From positions 1-64,000 of the forward strand of contig JAHAJA010000022.1 in NCBI GenBank assembly GCA_018372435.1: a DNA stretch of 64,000 nucleotides. Direction: 5' to 3'. A program made the position numbers and the translations under genes. This DNA is from Clostridiales bacterium (GTDB taxonomy: Bacteria > Bacillota > Clostridia > Lachnospirales > Lachnospiraceae). Shown piece after piece: positions 16,962 through 24,740 of the stretch; the first letter of the stretch is position 1; each line of letters starts with the position of its first letter. The notes below the pieces were generated by a model. That model ran no database searches. It was given only the letters and a program-made list of their open reading frames with translations, and had not been told where the DNA came from.

Positions 16962-17033
16962 GCGCGAGTGGCTCAGTGGTGGAGTATCGCCTTGCCAAGG
17001 CGAGGGTCGCGGGTTCGAATCCCGTCTCGCGCT
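16962..17033 (+). tRNA. tRNA-Gly (GCC), integration target
   Basis: 72-base cloverleaf; acceptor GCGCGAG/CTCGCGC and anticodon GCC in CGCC-TTGCCAA-GGCG. Its 3' end (from 17012) is repeated at 18845 and 21592, so it is the attachment gene of the two elements that follow. Confidence 0.95.
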
Positions 17034-17066
17034 TACGAAATCCCTTGATTTTCAAGGGATTTTTTG
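17012..17066 (+). other. att site 1 (left end) with tRNA terminator
   Basis: The last bases of tRNA-Gly (from GGTTCGAATCCCGTCTCGCG) plus TTAC are repeated at 18845-18869 and, over 24 bases, at 21592-21615. A terminator, AAATCCCTTGA/TCAAGGGATTT (17038-17062) with T-run, follows directly and is duplicated at att site 2. Confidence 0.85.
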
Positions 17067-17097
17067 TTGTGCTGATATGTGCACCGTATGTGCACTA

Positions 17098-17556
17098 CTA
17101 TTTTATGTTCTTTCTATTACTCTTTTTCAGAGCTTCATTCATGATATTAAGGTTCTCTTGTTCTGTATTGGGATTGTAAATGTAGCTAAGGGTTGTCTTC
17201 TCATCAACTTGTCCAAGCATATCCCGAATCTTATCAAGAGGTATTCCTTTCGTACTCAAGCGACTTGCAGTAGTCCTTCTTGTGCAATGAGGACTCTTGT
17301 ATGTAATTCCTGCATCTCTGCAATATTTACTAAGCCAATAGGTTACCGCTCTTGCAGTTAATCGCTCACCATTTCTTTCAAAGATAAATTCACCATTAGG
17401 ATTAAGCTCTTTTGCTTTTCCTATGACTTCATTTGCTACATCAGTAAGAGAAATATAACGATATTCTGAGTCGTTTTCCTTTTTCAGGTGTTCTACTATC
17501 TGGCCTCCGTCACTTTTAGGAAGTGTACGAGATACACATTGATAAAAGGTGTACAC
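17098..17556 (-). pseudogene. Truncated tyrosine recombinase (integrase) C-terminus
   Basis: The readable frame codes for about 152 residues. From GGQIVEHLKKEN onward it is the C-terminal catalytic domain of a phage/ICE integrase: HCTRRTTASRL carries the conserved HxxR, and GQVDEKTTLSYIYN carries the tyrosine nucleophile. The N-terminal arm- and core-binding domains and the first catalytic arginine are missing, and the first about 16 residues look like unrelated junction sequence. It is closely similar to the fragment at 18931-19565. It sits immediately inside att site 1 and reads toward the tRNA, as integrases of tRNA-targeting elements do. Confidence 0.85.
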
Positions 17557-17649
17557 AGATAATTGGAAAATTTTATTTATTTACTTTTATCAATATGGTA
17601 TTATATTTTAATAATTTACATATAGATTCGAATTAGTGGAGGAGCCATT

Positions 17650-17685
17650 ATGGTAAGTTTCAATAAAATTATAAATGTAAGTTAA
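17650..17685 (+). other. Possible 11-codon ORF or truncated gene start
   Basis: ATG at 17650 follows GGAGGAG with five-base spacing and encodes MVSFNKIINVS before TAA. It may be the start of a deleted gene or a small peptide; there is no further support. The surrounding 17557-17784 holds no other gene. Confidence 0.2.
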
Positions 17686-17784
17686 AGTACGAAGTATTTA
17701 TATAATACAGAACAAAACTGTGCATAAATAGTTGCTAATTAAGAACTTCAATAATATATACTTTAGTGGAAAGGGGGGGATAAT

Positions 17785-18690
17785 ATGGATTTGTTAATGA
17801 AAATGAATGCGGCTCTTGACTATATTGCAAATAATCTAACTGAGAATATTGATTTTACAATGGTAGCCCAAAAAGCTTGTTGTCCATCATATAATTTTCA
17901 GCGAATGTTTTCTTTTATTACAGATGTGCCATTAGCTGAATATATACGTAGAAGACGTTTTACGCAAGCGGCAATAGAATTACAAAATTCTAATGCTAAA
18001 GTAATTGATGTAGCATTGAAATATGGATATGACTCGCCAGTTTCTTTTTCCAGGGCATTTGCAAATATTCATGGTATTACACCTAATGAAGCTAAACAAT
18101 CAGGCGTAGAATTGAAAGCGTATCCCAAAATTTCCTTTCAAATTTCAATCAAAGGAGAGAAAGAAATGAATTACAGAATTGAAACAAAAGAGGCTTTTGA
18201 TATTTTCGGAATTGAAACAGTTGCATCTTTATCAGGAGAAGATGGTTTTATGAGCCCTGCTGAATTATGGCAGCAGTCCCATCAAAATGGTGATTACGAA
18301 AGACTATTCAACGCATCAGGCAATTTACCTAAATTTGTTTCTCAAGATTTATGTAAAATCCATGGCGTTGAAAATTACCGAAAAACAGAAGGAAATACTT
18401 TCCCATATATGTTATGTTCCTTTGTTTCGGACAGCTCAAAAACAGATGGCTATAAAATTCAACATATACCCGCACAGACGTATGTCATATTTCCATCGGA
18501 AAAATTTAAGTGGAATGAAGATTTTGGGGAGATTTTGAGAAATCTACAAAAAAGATTCTATTCTGAATGGCTACCTACTGCTAATTACGAAAGGGTTGCT
18601 AGTGCGAATTTTGAGATTTATGGTGGGGATAGAGAATATGGTTATATTGAATTATGGTTTCCTGTTAAGCAAATTAACACCACAAAATGA
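17785..18690 (+). CDS. AraC-family regulator with GyrI-like effector domain
   Basis: The 301-residue protein has an N-terminal double helix-turn-helix of the AraC/XylS type (about residues 8-105; VAQKACCPSYNFQRMFSFITDVPLAEYI and ALKYGYDSPVSFSRAFANIHGITP). A C-terminal small-molecule-binding domain (about 125-298) of the SOUL/GyrI-like type follows, as in Rob- or BmrR-like multidrug regulators. GGAAAGGGGGG precedes the ATG. It is cargo of integrative element 1; no neighbouring target gene remains. Confidence 0.9.
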   Translation: MDLLMKMNAALDYIANNLTENIDFTMVAQKACCPSYNFQRMFSFITDVPLAEYIRRRRFTQAAIELQNSNAKVIDVALKYGYDSPVSFSRAFANIHGITPNEAKQSGVELKAYPKISFQISIKGEKEMNYRIETKEAFDIFGIETVASLSGEDGFMSPAELWQQSHQNGDYERLFNASGNLPKFVSQDLCKIHGVENYRKTEGNTFPYMLCSFVSDSSKTDGYKIQHIPAQTYVIFPSEKFKWNEDFGEILRNLQKRFYSEWLPTANYERVASANFEIYGGDREYGYIELWFPVKQINTTK

Positions 18691-18762
18691 ACATAATTAG
18701 TAGCTTAAGAACTTCCAATTTTTCATCTTGATTAGCAATAGCCAATGTGAAATCCAATGTAT

Positions 18763-18868
18763 AAAAATATGTGCACTATTATGTGCACATAAATCAGAAG
18801 TGGATGAAACCCCTTTCTTTTCAGTATTTGTAGAATCGGATTATGGTTCGAATCCCGTCTCGCGCTTA
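18763..18868 (+). repeat. Element right-end repeat A with att site 2
   Basis: These 106 bases match 21510-21615 without gaps and with few mismatches. The block has paired GTGCAC motifs, a CCCTTTCTTTTCAGTATTTG stretch, and ends in the tRNA-Gly 3' sequence (from 18845). The duplicated terminator follows (18871-18898). It marks the junction between two tandem elements. Confidence 0.85.
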
Positions 18869-18930
18869 CCAAATCCCTTGATTTTCAAGGGATTTTTTGT
18901 TGTGCTGATATGTACATCATATGTGCGCTA

Positions 18931-19565
18931 CTATTTTACGTGCTTTCTAGCACTCTTTTTTAGCGCCTTATTCAAAATATCCAAGTTTTCTTGTTCCGTA
19001 TTGGGATTGTAAATATAACTAAGAGTAGTACTTTCATCGACTTGTCCAAGCATATCCCGAATCTTATCAAGAGGCATTCCTGCCGTACTCAAACGGCTTG
19101 CAGTTGTCCTTCTTGTGCAATGAGGACTTTTGTATGTAATTCCTGCATCTCTGCAATATTTGCTAAGCCAATAGGTTACTGCACTGGCAGTTAGTCGTTC
19201 CCCATATCTTTCAAAGATAAACTCACCATCGGGATTAAGCTCTCTAGCTTTTCTTATGATTTCCTTTGCCACGTCAGTAAGAAGAATAAAGCGGTATTCC
19301 GACTCGTTTTCCTTTTTCAGATGCTCCACTATCTGGATACCGGCACTCTTAAAATTCTCTCCATCAAAGACAAGCATCTTTTCCTCCATCCTTTGAATTG
19401 CTATTTTTTCCATACTCGATATCAGAAAATTTAAGCGCTACACCTTCTCTAATACGAACACCAAGCTGGAACATAAGTTGAATACATAATGCTTCAATCG
19501 TACTTTCCTCTTCAAGACGAGTATCTAAAGCATCGAATTCATCATTCAGATACAGCTTAGAACCA
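18931..19565 (-). pseudogene. Frameshifted tyrosine integrase
   Basis: The downstream part (18931-19413) encodes about 160 residues with the integrase C-terminal domain: HCTRRTTASRL (HxxR) and GQVDESTTLSYIYN (Tyr). Upstream on the same strand, in another frame (about 19414-19562), lies SKLYLNDEFDALDTRLEEES and LMFQLGVRIREGVALKFSDIE, which contains the first catalytic arginine region. The join near 19410 is a frameshift, and the N-terminal domains are lost, with a stop just before SDGSKLYL. The gene is therefore broken twice. It is paralogous to the fragment at 17098-17556. Confidence 0.8.
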
Positions 19566-19793
19566 TCACTTTAGCTGCCCTTTAAATGCTCCGTTTTGAT
19601 ACGGACGATTGAACGCTGTGAGATAGGTTTCTCCCTCTTTCAGGTTATTTACTATGTTTGTATTAAGATGAGTAAGTGATGCATCAATGTTCTTGTTTCC
19701 GTAGTTTTTCAGTGTTCTGCAATTATGTTGATACGGAAATCGCATCTTTGATTTTATGTAGCCTTGATGTCTTACAATGCAAACATTTTCCAT
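19566..19793 (-). pseudogene. N-terminal fragment of a MobV/Pre-type relaxase
   Basis: The 75-residue reading frame contains HNCRTLKNYGNKNIDASLTHLN, which resembles the first conserved motif of plasmid mobilisation (MobV/Pre) proteins, HNxR...NxxIDxxxTHLN. It has a good ribosome site (AAAGGAGG) before the ATG at 19793. The protein stops after 75 residues and abuts integrase-derived sequence, so it is a deletion remnant. The family call is from motif memory only. Confidence 0.5.
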
Positions 19794-19924
19794 AAGAATT
19801 TCCTCCTTTAAAATTCGTTAATCTGGTACATTAATAAAAATGACAGATGAATTTAAAAAGAAGCACTTTTTTCATTTTTTTCAGAGAAGGATTTTCAACT
19901 CTTATATTTCAGATTATCTGTATT

Positions 19925-20050
19925 AACTCACTAGGGCAGTTAAACTGCAACTGCCCTGCTCGCTCTCCGAGGGGTCTGCGACACAAAAAGCATTATCTAC
20001 AATCAAAAATACGAAGGATCATGCGTAGCATGAGCTTTCGTATTTCTATT
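19925..20050. other. Hairpin region, possible origin of transfer
   Basis: Upstream of the relaxase fragment lie two hairpins: AGGGCAGTT/AACTGCCCT (19933-19957) and AAATACGAA...TTCGTATTT with inner CATGC/GCATG (about 20007-20046). MobV-type oriTs lie just upstream of the mob gene, so an oriT is plausible but unproven. The rest of 19794-20320 shows no convincing gene. Confidence 0.35.
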
Positions 20051-20321
20051 CCACCTCATCTTAAAAGATATGGCACCCAATGCGCTAAATCTCTTAAATC
20101 TCATATTCTTCCGTGGATATTTTAGCTTACTGGTTTGGTTACTTTCTACAGTAATAAAAGGTATTAAATTCATTTATGTTAGAAGAATGTTTACGCTTTA
20201 TAAAGAAGTGTAGTATGTATACTTAAAGTAAATGTGTACATAGATTACTATAAAATTAGTTTATAGTCCTGGAAAAAATGAACTTAAGGATTAGGAATAA
20301 TAGTAAGGAATCTCGAAAATA

Positions 20322-20351
20322 TTTACATATACTGGAGTGTCGTGATATAAT
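20322..20351 (+). promoter_or_regulatory. Promoter of the small-ORF/radical SAM unit
   Basis: TTTACA (20322-20327) and an extended -10, TG-A-TATAAT (TATAAT 20346-20351), spacing 18. Confidence 0.7.
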
Positions 20352-20411
20352 AAAAATGATATTGGTTTGATTTAGGGTAATCAATAAAAATTGAGGAAGG
20401 GAGAAATTATT

Positions 20412-20456
20412 ATGAGAATAGAAATTAAAAAAAACGGAGGTTTAAACCTAAAGTAA
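20412..20456 (+). CDS. 14-residue peptide ORF before the radical SAM gene
   Basis: ATG at 20412 follows GGAAGGGAG at eight-base spacing and encodes MRIEIKKNGGLNLK, then TAA. It lies between a good promoter and the radical SAM gene, which starts 24 bases later. The peptide could be a very short RiPP-type precursor, a leader peptide controlling translation of the enzyme, or the stub of a deleted gene. GGTTTAAACC inside it and TAAACCT just after it could form a small hairpin near the next ribosome site. I do not recognise the peptide. Confidence 0.4.
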   Translation: MRIEIKKNGGLNLK

Positions 20457-20480
20457 ACCTTTGTACATATGGAGGATAAT

Positions 20481-21476
20481 ATGGAATATTTACATATTAA
20501 AACACTTTATATTGAGGTTACACATGCATGTAATCAGCATTGTAAACATTGTTATCTTAATGGTAGTATTAATAACCAAATTGCAGAAATGTCAACAGAA
20601 CAAATCAAAAAGATAATTACAGACTTCAAGCTACAAGAAGGAAGATATATTATTTTGACAGGCGGCGAGCCTATAATGAGAAGTGATATATTTGAAATTC
20701 TTGATTATATTGAAGTATTAGAAATACCTTTTAATTTTGCCTCTAATAGCTTGGGAATGACTAAAAAAAGATTAGAGAAATTGGCATCTTATAAATATTT
20801 AGATATGTATTTTACAAGTCTTTTAGGAGTAAATACAGAAAAACACAATAATATTGCAGAAAAAAACAGTTATGATAGGGTTTTAAATGCTCTTTCATTT
20901 TTTGAAGAAAGAAAAATACCTACTTATGTACAAGTGACATTGGCAAATCCATATATGGATGATATAGAGGAGATTGCAGAAACATTAATACAGTTTTCGA
21001 ATTGCACTGTTAAATTTACACCTATTGGAACAATGGGAATTAAATCACAAGAGGATGTGGAAAAAAATAAATTTCTTCTAGTTCCAAAATACAATTTTGA
21101 AATCTTCCATAGCAAAATTTGTGACTTACAAAAGAAGTACCCTGATAGAATTGAGGACAGCAATATCCAAAACTATGAGCAAATTTTCAAAATTATTGAA
21201 AATTATAAAGATGAAAAATTGTATGCAATGAGTTATGGATTTATAGCAGTAAGACCTAACGGTGATATTAGCTTTTCGTGTAATATGGACAACCCCTATA
21301 TTTTTGGAAAAGCATATGAAAGTCTGCGTATTCCAATAGATGAGAAGCTAATGAACTATATTGCATTATTACGTGATGCAGAAGAAGCCACTCTTAATGA
21401 GGCTTTGAATTCAATTGTAGAATTCGATGTAACAGTAGATAAATACATTAGAAAACTTTCAGAAAATACCCCCTGA
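20481..21476 (+). CDS. Radical SAM protein of unknown substrate
   Basis: The 331-residue protein has the radical SAM cluster motif CNQHCKHC at Cys17, Cys21 and Cys24, followed by the GGEP motif (ILTGGEPIMRSD). These bind a [4Fe-4S] cluster and S-adenosylmethionine and start radical chemistry. The C-terminal part has one conspicuous cysteine (SFSCNMDNP, about residue 270) in a PNGD...GKAYESL context that resembles the start of a SPASM/twitch domain, but a full cysteine set is missing. The start is the ATG at 20481, five bases after GGAGG. Its only partner is the 14-codon ORF upstream. Its A+T-rich codons and location in element 2 indicate acquisition by transfer. Peptide modification is possible but not shown. 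Confidence 0.85.
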   Translation: MEYLHIKTLYIEVTHACNQHCKHCYLNGSINNQIAEMSTEQIKKIITDFKLQEGRYIILTGGEPIMRSDIFEILDYIEVLEIPFNFASNSLGMTKKRLEKLASYKYLDMYFTSLLGVNTEKHNNIAEKNSYDRVLNALSFFEERKIPTYVQVTLANPYMDDIEEIAETLIQFSNCTVKFTPIGTMGIKSQEDVEKNKFLLVPKYNFEIFHSKICDLQKKYPDRIEDSNIQNYEQIFKIIENYKDEKLYAMSYGFIAVRPNGDISFSCNMDNPYIFGKAYESLRIPIDEKLMNYIALLRDAEEATLNEALNSIVEFDVTVDKYIRKLSENTP

Positions 21477-21509
21477 AAAATGAGAAAATCAAAATCAATC
21501 AGAAAGCCT

Positions 21510-21615
21510 AAAAATATGTGCACTATTATGTGCACATAAATCAGAAGTGGCTGGATCCCCTTTCTTTTCAGTATTTGTAGGATAGGATTATGGTTCGAAT
21601 CCCGTCTCGCGCTTA
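21510..21615 (+). repeat. Element right-end repeat B with att site 3
   Basis: This is the second copy of the 106-bp right-end repeat (see 18763-18868). The att core is at 21592-21615. It marks the right boundary of element 2. Confidence 0.85.
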
Positions 21616-21625
21616 ATTGAAAAGT

Positions 21626-21663
21626 ATCGCTAATCCTTATAAATCAAGGATTAGCGATTTTTT
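21626..21663 (+). terminator. Terminator, probably the original tRNA-Gly terminator
   Basis: ATCGCTAATCCTT (21626-21638) pairs with AAGGATTAGCGAT (21646-21658), followed by T-run. It lies just past att site 3, so it is likely to be the pre-insertion tRNA terminator. The following stretch to 21899 contains nothing else I can support. Confidence 0.8.
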
Positions 21664-21899
21664 AATGTTTGAAAACATGTGTATCGTAATCGTAAAGACC
21701 GCGTTCTGTCTTTTTGTCCCCTTGCTTGGCTTAGTCGATAGCAAGCTTTGATTTTATTTGATGTTCATACACTTATTTCCATTTGTGATTGACTTTCTAA
21801 ATTAAGGAAAGTATAATTTAGTAAATTAATTCGGAATAAAAGAAGTTCCCTGTAGTTTACTAATATGAAGTAAATAATTTCGAGATTGGAGGTACATAA

Positions 21900-22511
21900 A
21901 TGAATTATATATTGGAGCATGAAGATATATCAAACTATTTATTAGCTAGCAAATATGTAGATTTTGATAAAAAAAATATTCAGGACAAGGTTAAGGAATT
22001 GTTTGGTAGGGGTATAGACGAAGTTGAAACGGCTAGAATTGCTTTTGAATACGTTCGAGACGAATTTCCACATTCTTAGGATATCCAAAGTGAGAGAGTC
22101 ACAAGAACAGCTTCAGAAGTGGTAGTGCATAAAGAAGGTGTCTGTTATTCAAAGTCAATGTTATTAGCAGCATTATTGAGATGCCAAGGTATTCCAACAG
22201 GTTTTTGTTATCAACGGGTATCTTTAGGCGACATTCCAGGAACAAGATACGCCATACACGCTCTTAATGCGGTGTTTCTTTCATCAATAAACAAATGGAT
22301 TCGATTAGATACTCATAGAATTATAAATGGTGTAAGACCTCAATTTTCTATAGATAAAGAACAACTTGCATTTCCAATTCGTGCAGAATACGATGAAATT
22401 GATTATCCAACCATATATACAAATCATCTTGAAATCATAACGCAAACTTTAGAGAATAATACAAACTGTATTGAAATGATAGAATGCAAGCTGCCTACAT
22501 CGTTATATTAG
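21900..22511 (+). pseudogene. Transglutaminase-like protein, broken by a stop codon
   Basis: From the ATG at 21900 (GGAGG at good spacing) the frame is open for 59 codons, meets TAG at 22077-22079, then continues in the same frame to 22511. The joined protein of about 203 residues has the transglutaminase core: a cysteine in HKEGVCYSKSMLLAALLRCQGIPTGFCYQR, a histidine in AIHALNAVF, and an aspartate in WIRLDTHR. The stop follows FPHS, where relatives often have an aromatic residue, so TGG to TAG is likely. A 43-codon frame at 22568-22699 with a faint resemblance to the N-terminus may be a second remnant. Confidence 0.75.
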
Positions 22512-22840
22512 AGATTACAGATTCAGAGCTTAGCCAGAATCAATGAAAAGGTCAGACAACTATACTTATGGACTATATGATTAACTTGGATACCAATATC
22601 GAACTTTCCGATTATTTGGCTTATGATTTTGTTGCAGTAAACTATAAACACAAAGATATTCCAAACAGCTTAATTGTGCAAGCTATGGTTTTTGAATGAT
22701 AGATATAACTATTTTAAATGTATCATTAGTAGAAAATACATATATTACACAGGTACAGAGTTCTATATATATATTTGACTTTTCATATTGGGAAAAGTAT
22801 AATAAAGGAATTCATACACTGGTGTAAGAACGGGGAAACA

Positions 22841-22936
22841 TTCGACTTTGTTGGGACGGTGCAATTATATGAAAAGTATGGATTTGCAAAAGAAGCACAA
22901 CAAGAAGTTATAATTCTTATGAGAAAAGAGCTATGA
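22841..22936 (+). pseudogene. C-terminal remnant of a GNAT acetyltransferase
   Basis: An open frame of 31 codons reads LYEKYGFAKEAQQEVIILM followed by RKEL and stop. It matches the usual end of GNAT N-acetyltransferases (LYEKxGF then a final strand). The rest of the gene is missing. Confidence 0.55.
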
Positions 22937-22951
22937 ATTAGGAGGAATATT

Positions 22952-23731
22952 ATGCATTTGTTTAATGCAAGTTCATTGGTTAATGAAGAAGGAATAAAAG
23001 AGCTATTAAGTACCTGGAATAATCCAGGAGAATTAAGAAATAAATTAATTGAAGCAAAGAAAATGCTTTTGAAATCATACAATTTTCGAGCATATAATAT
23101 ACCAGAGGATTTTACGACTACTTCTTATGTAATCGCAGCGAATCATCTAACGGATTCTGATGGTCCGCTTATAATAAGTTATTACTATGAACTTATGCAT
23201 CAAGTTAAAGATACATATCCAGAGTTATTTGTTTTCGCCAAAAAAAATTGTTTTAATGGTGTTTCCATACCCAAAGAATTAGCACCGATATTAGAGTTCG
23301 AAAAAGTTTGCTCGGTTGATCGTGAAAGTTCTGAGGGATCAATGATGGCTATAAAAGCTGCTGTAAAGTGGTTTGAGGAGGGGGAAAAACCAAAGCATTT
23401 TTTGATATTCCCTCAAGGAACAATCTATGACATAAACAAAGATAGTTCAGAGGATATTGAACGAGGAGCGTTCTGGTTAGCTAAATTACTAGGGATTCCT
23501 GTTTTGCCAGCTTTTATTGAGCAAGCAGTGGAAGGGGCCGAGAATCGCTTTGTGTTTGGTAAACCAATTGTAATACCAAAAGACTGTAGAGATTTTGATG
23601 ATCATAAAAAATTATGGTTAGAAAGTGTAATTGAAGCGCAGAATGAATTAGGAATTCTTACAGGGACTCCAGCAAGAGAAGCCATGCTTGATGAAGAACA
23701 TCAAACGAGAAAAAGATTTAAACCAAAATAA
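22952..23731 (+). CDS. PlsC-like 1-acyl-glycerol-3-phosphate acyltransferase family protein
   Basis: The 259-residue protein carries the acyltransferase motifs: ANHLTDSDGP (an NHx4D-type block I, about residues 63-72) and FPQGT (block III, about residue 152), followed by GIPVLPAFIE. Such enzymes transfer an acyl chain to a glycerophosphate or related acceptor at the membrane. I see no strong membrane span. It follows GGAGG and is 20 bases from the kinase-like gene downstream, so the two may be co-transcribed. The acceptor is unknown. Confidence 0.8.
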   Translation: MHLFNASSLVNEEGIKELLSTWNNPGELRNKLIEAKKMLLKSYNFRAYNIPEDFTTTSYVIAANHLTDSDGPLIISYYYELMHQVKDTYPELFVFAKKNCFNGVSIPKELAPILEFEKVCSVDRESSEGSMMAIKAAVKWFEEGEKPKHFLIFPQGTIYDINKDSSEDIERGAFWLAKLLGIPVLPAFIEQAVEGAENRFVFGKPIVIPKDCRDFDDHKKLWLESVIEAQNELGILTGTPAREAMLDEEHQTRKRFKPK

Positions 23732-23751
23732 TAACGGGGTAAACTGAGATA

Positions 23752-24585
23752 ATGGAAATTAATAAAGAAAAAATGATAGGTCAAGGTAATACTGCAGAGA
23801 TATATAAGATAGACGAAAAGAAAGTATTAAAGTTATTCAGAACTGGACTTCCAAAAGAAGTCGTGGAAAGAGAATATCAAAATGGGACTATCGTGCAGAA
23901 TATATTGGATTGTGTCCCAAAACTATATGAAATGGTTGAGATAGACGGCAGACATGGAATTGTTTATGAAGAAATTAAGGGAACAGACCTGCTGAAAACG
24001 ATGCTTGCTTCATTTGGGAAAATTAATCATTATTCAAAGAAATTAGCCCATTATCATCTGGATATACAAAAACCTGTTAATGATACACTGAATAGTGTAA
24101 AAGATAAATTAGAAGAAGATTTTAATCGGGTTGATGTGCTTCCAGAAGAATATAAAGTTATTATACGAAACTATTTAAAAGAATTACCAGATGGTAATAC
24201 ATTATGCCATTTTGATTTTCATCCAGGGAATATAATGATCGCTGATAATAAGGCGGTTTTTCTGGATTGGATGACGGCTTGTAGAGGAGATGCATGTGCT
24301 GATGTTGCTCGTACAGGTATTATGCTTAAGTATGGTGGAGTTGAACATGCACCTTGGATTATGAAAAAGTTAATTTCGATTTCTCAGCATCGTATATACA
24401 AGATATACATAAAAGAATATCTTATGATTTCGAAAAGAAGTATAGAGGATATTAACAAATGGGAATTGCCAGTTGCAGCTGCAAGATTAAGCGAATGGAT
24501 TCCAGAAGATGAAAAGCGGGTATTAGTTCAATTGGTAAAAGAACGTTGTGATGAATTTGTAAAAAGAGCGAGAACCTCACAGTAA
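23752..24585 (+). CDS. Aminoglycoside phosphotransferase/choline kinase family protein
   Basis: The 277-residue protein has a kinase fold of the APH family: an N-terminal Gly-rich GQGNTAEIY and lysine in VLKLF; Brenner's motif LCHFDFHPGNIMI (about 152-164), with catalytic Asp and Asn; and the metal-binding Asp in FLDWM. It phosphorylates a small hydroxylated molecule; the substrate (antibiotic, sugar, choline-like) cannot be told. It is probably co-transcribed with the acyltransferase gene. A terminator overlaps its stop. Confidence 0.85.
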   Translation: MEINKEKMIGQGNTAEIYKIDEKKVLKLFRTGLPKEVVEREYQNGTIVQNILDCVPKLYEMVEIDGRHGIVYEEIKGTDLLKTMLASFGKINHYSKKLAHYHLDIQKPVNDTLNSVKDKLEEDFNRVDVLPEEYKVIIRNYLKELPDGNTLCHFDFHPGNIMIADNKAVFLDWMTACRGDACADVARTGIMLKYGGVEHAPWIMKKLISISQHRIYKIYIKEYLMISKRSIEDINKWELPVAAARLSEWIPEDEKRVLVQLVKERCDEFVKRARTSQ

Positions 24586-24603
24586 GAGGTAACTCGCTCT
24601 TTC
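24562..24603 (+). terminator. Terminator overlapping the phosphotransferase stop
   Basis: AAAAGAGCGAG (24562-24572) pairs with CTCGCTCTTT (24593-24602), with an inner CCTC/GAGG stem. Confidence 0.8.
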
Positions 24604-24669
24604 TTGCGTAGTTGTTGAGGAAAGGCGGAGGCCGTAGATATTGGCTGAAAATAAAGTATTGAAAACTTA

Positions 24670-24720
24670 TTCTTGCCAATTTAGATTAATAAGATATAAT
24701 TAATATAAATTGGCAAGAAT
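24670..24720 (+). promoter_or_regulatory. Promoter enclosed in a 15-bp perfect inverted repeat
   Basis: ATTCTTGCCAATTTA (24670-24684) is inverted at 24706-24720. TTGCCA (24673-24678) and TATAAT (24695-24700), spacing 16, lie inside it. The arms therefore sit on the -35 box and at the start of transcription and could be an operator. Confidence 0.6.
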
Positions 24721-24740
24721 TAATGAGAGTAGGTGAGTAC

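Larger units (their letters stand above)
17034..18868. mobile_element. Decayed integrative element 1 at tRNA-Gly
   Basis: It is bounded by att copies at 17012 and 18845. The left end carries a truncated tyrosine integrase pointing at the tRNA, the usual position. The rest is an AraC-type regulator gene and non-coding DNA. Paired GTGCAC motifs occur near both ends (17071-17096 and 18769-18789) and may be integrase arm sites. It is too short and too broken to be self-mobile. Confidence 0.75.
18869..21615. mobile_element. Decayed integrative element 2, tandem with element 1
   Basis: It lies between att site 2 (18845) and att site 3 (21592). The content is a frameshifted integrase, a relaxase N-terminal fragment, a possible oriT, a 14-codon ORF and a radical SAM gene. 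It has the same left-end (integrase) and right-end (106-bp repeat) layout as element 1, so the two are relatives inserted in series at one tRNA gene. Confidence 0.75.

Noticed and set aside
16900..17361. Plus-strand ORFs across tRNA-Gly(GCC) and the integrase remnant
   Set aside because: They read through a tRNA gene and antisense to the integrase fragment.
18728..19194. Plus-strand ORFs over att site 2 and the second integrase
   Set aside because: Antisense shadows of the integrase and of duplicated tRNA sequence; the similar peptide at element 1 comes from the same DNA repeat.
19847..20125. 92-codon ORF in the putative oriT region
   Set aside because: No ribosome site, spans the hairpins, and composition is not protein-like; at most a decayed fragment.
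17012..21615. Direct repeats considered as a CRISPR array
   Set aside because: Only three copies, thousands of bases apart, and they are tRNA 3' ends; they are att sites.
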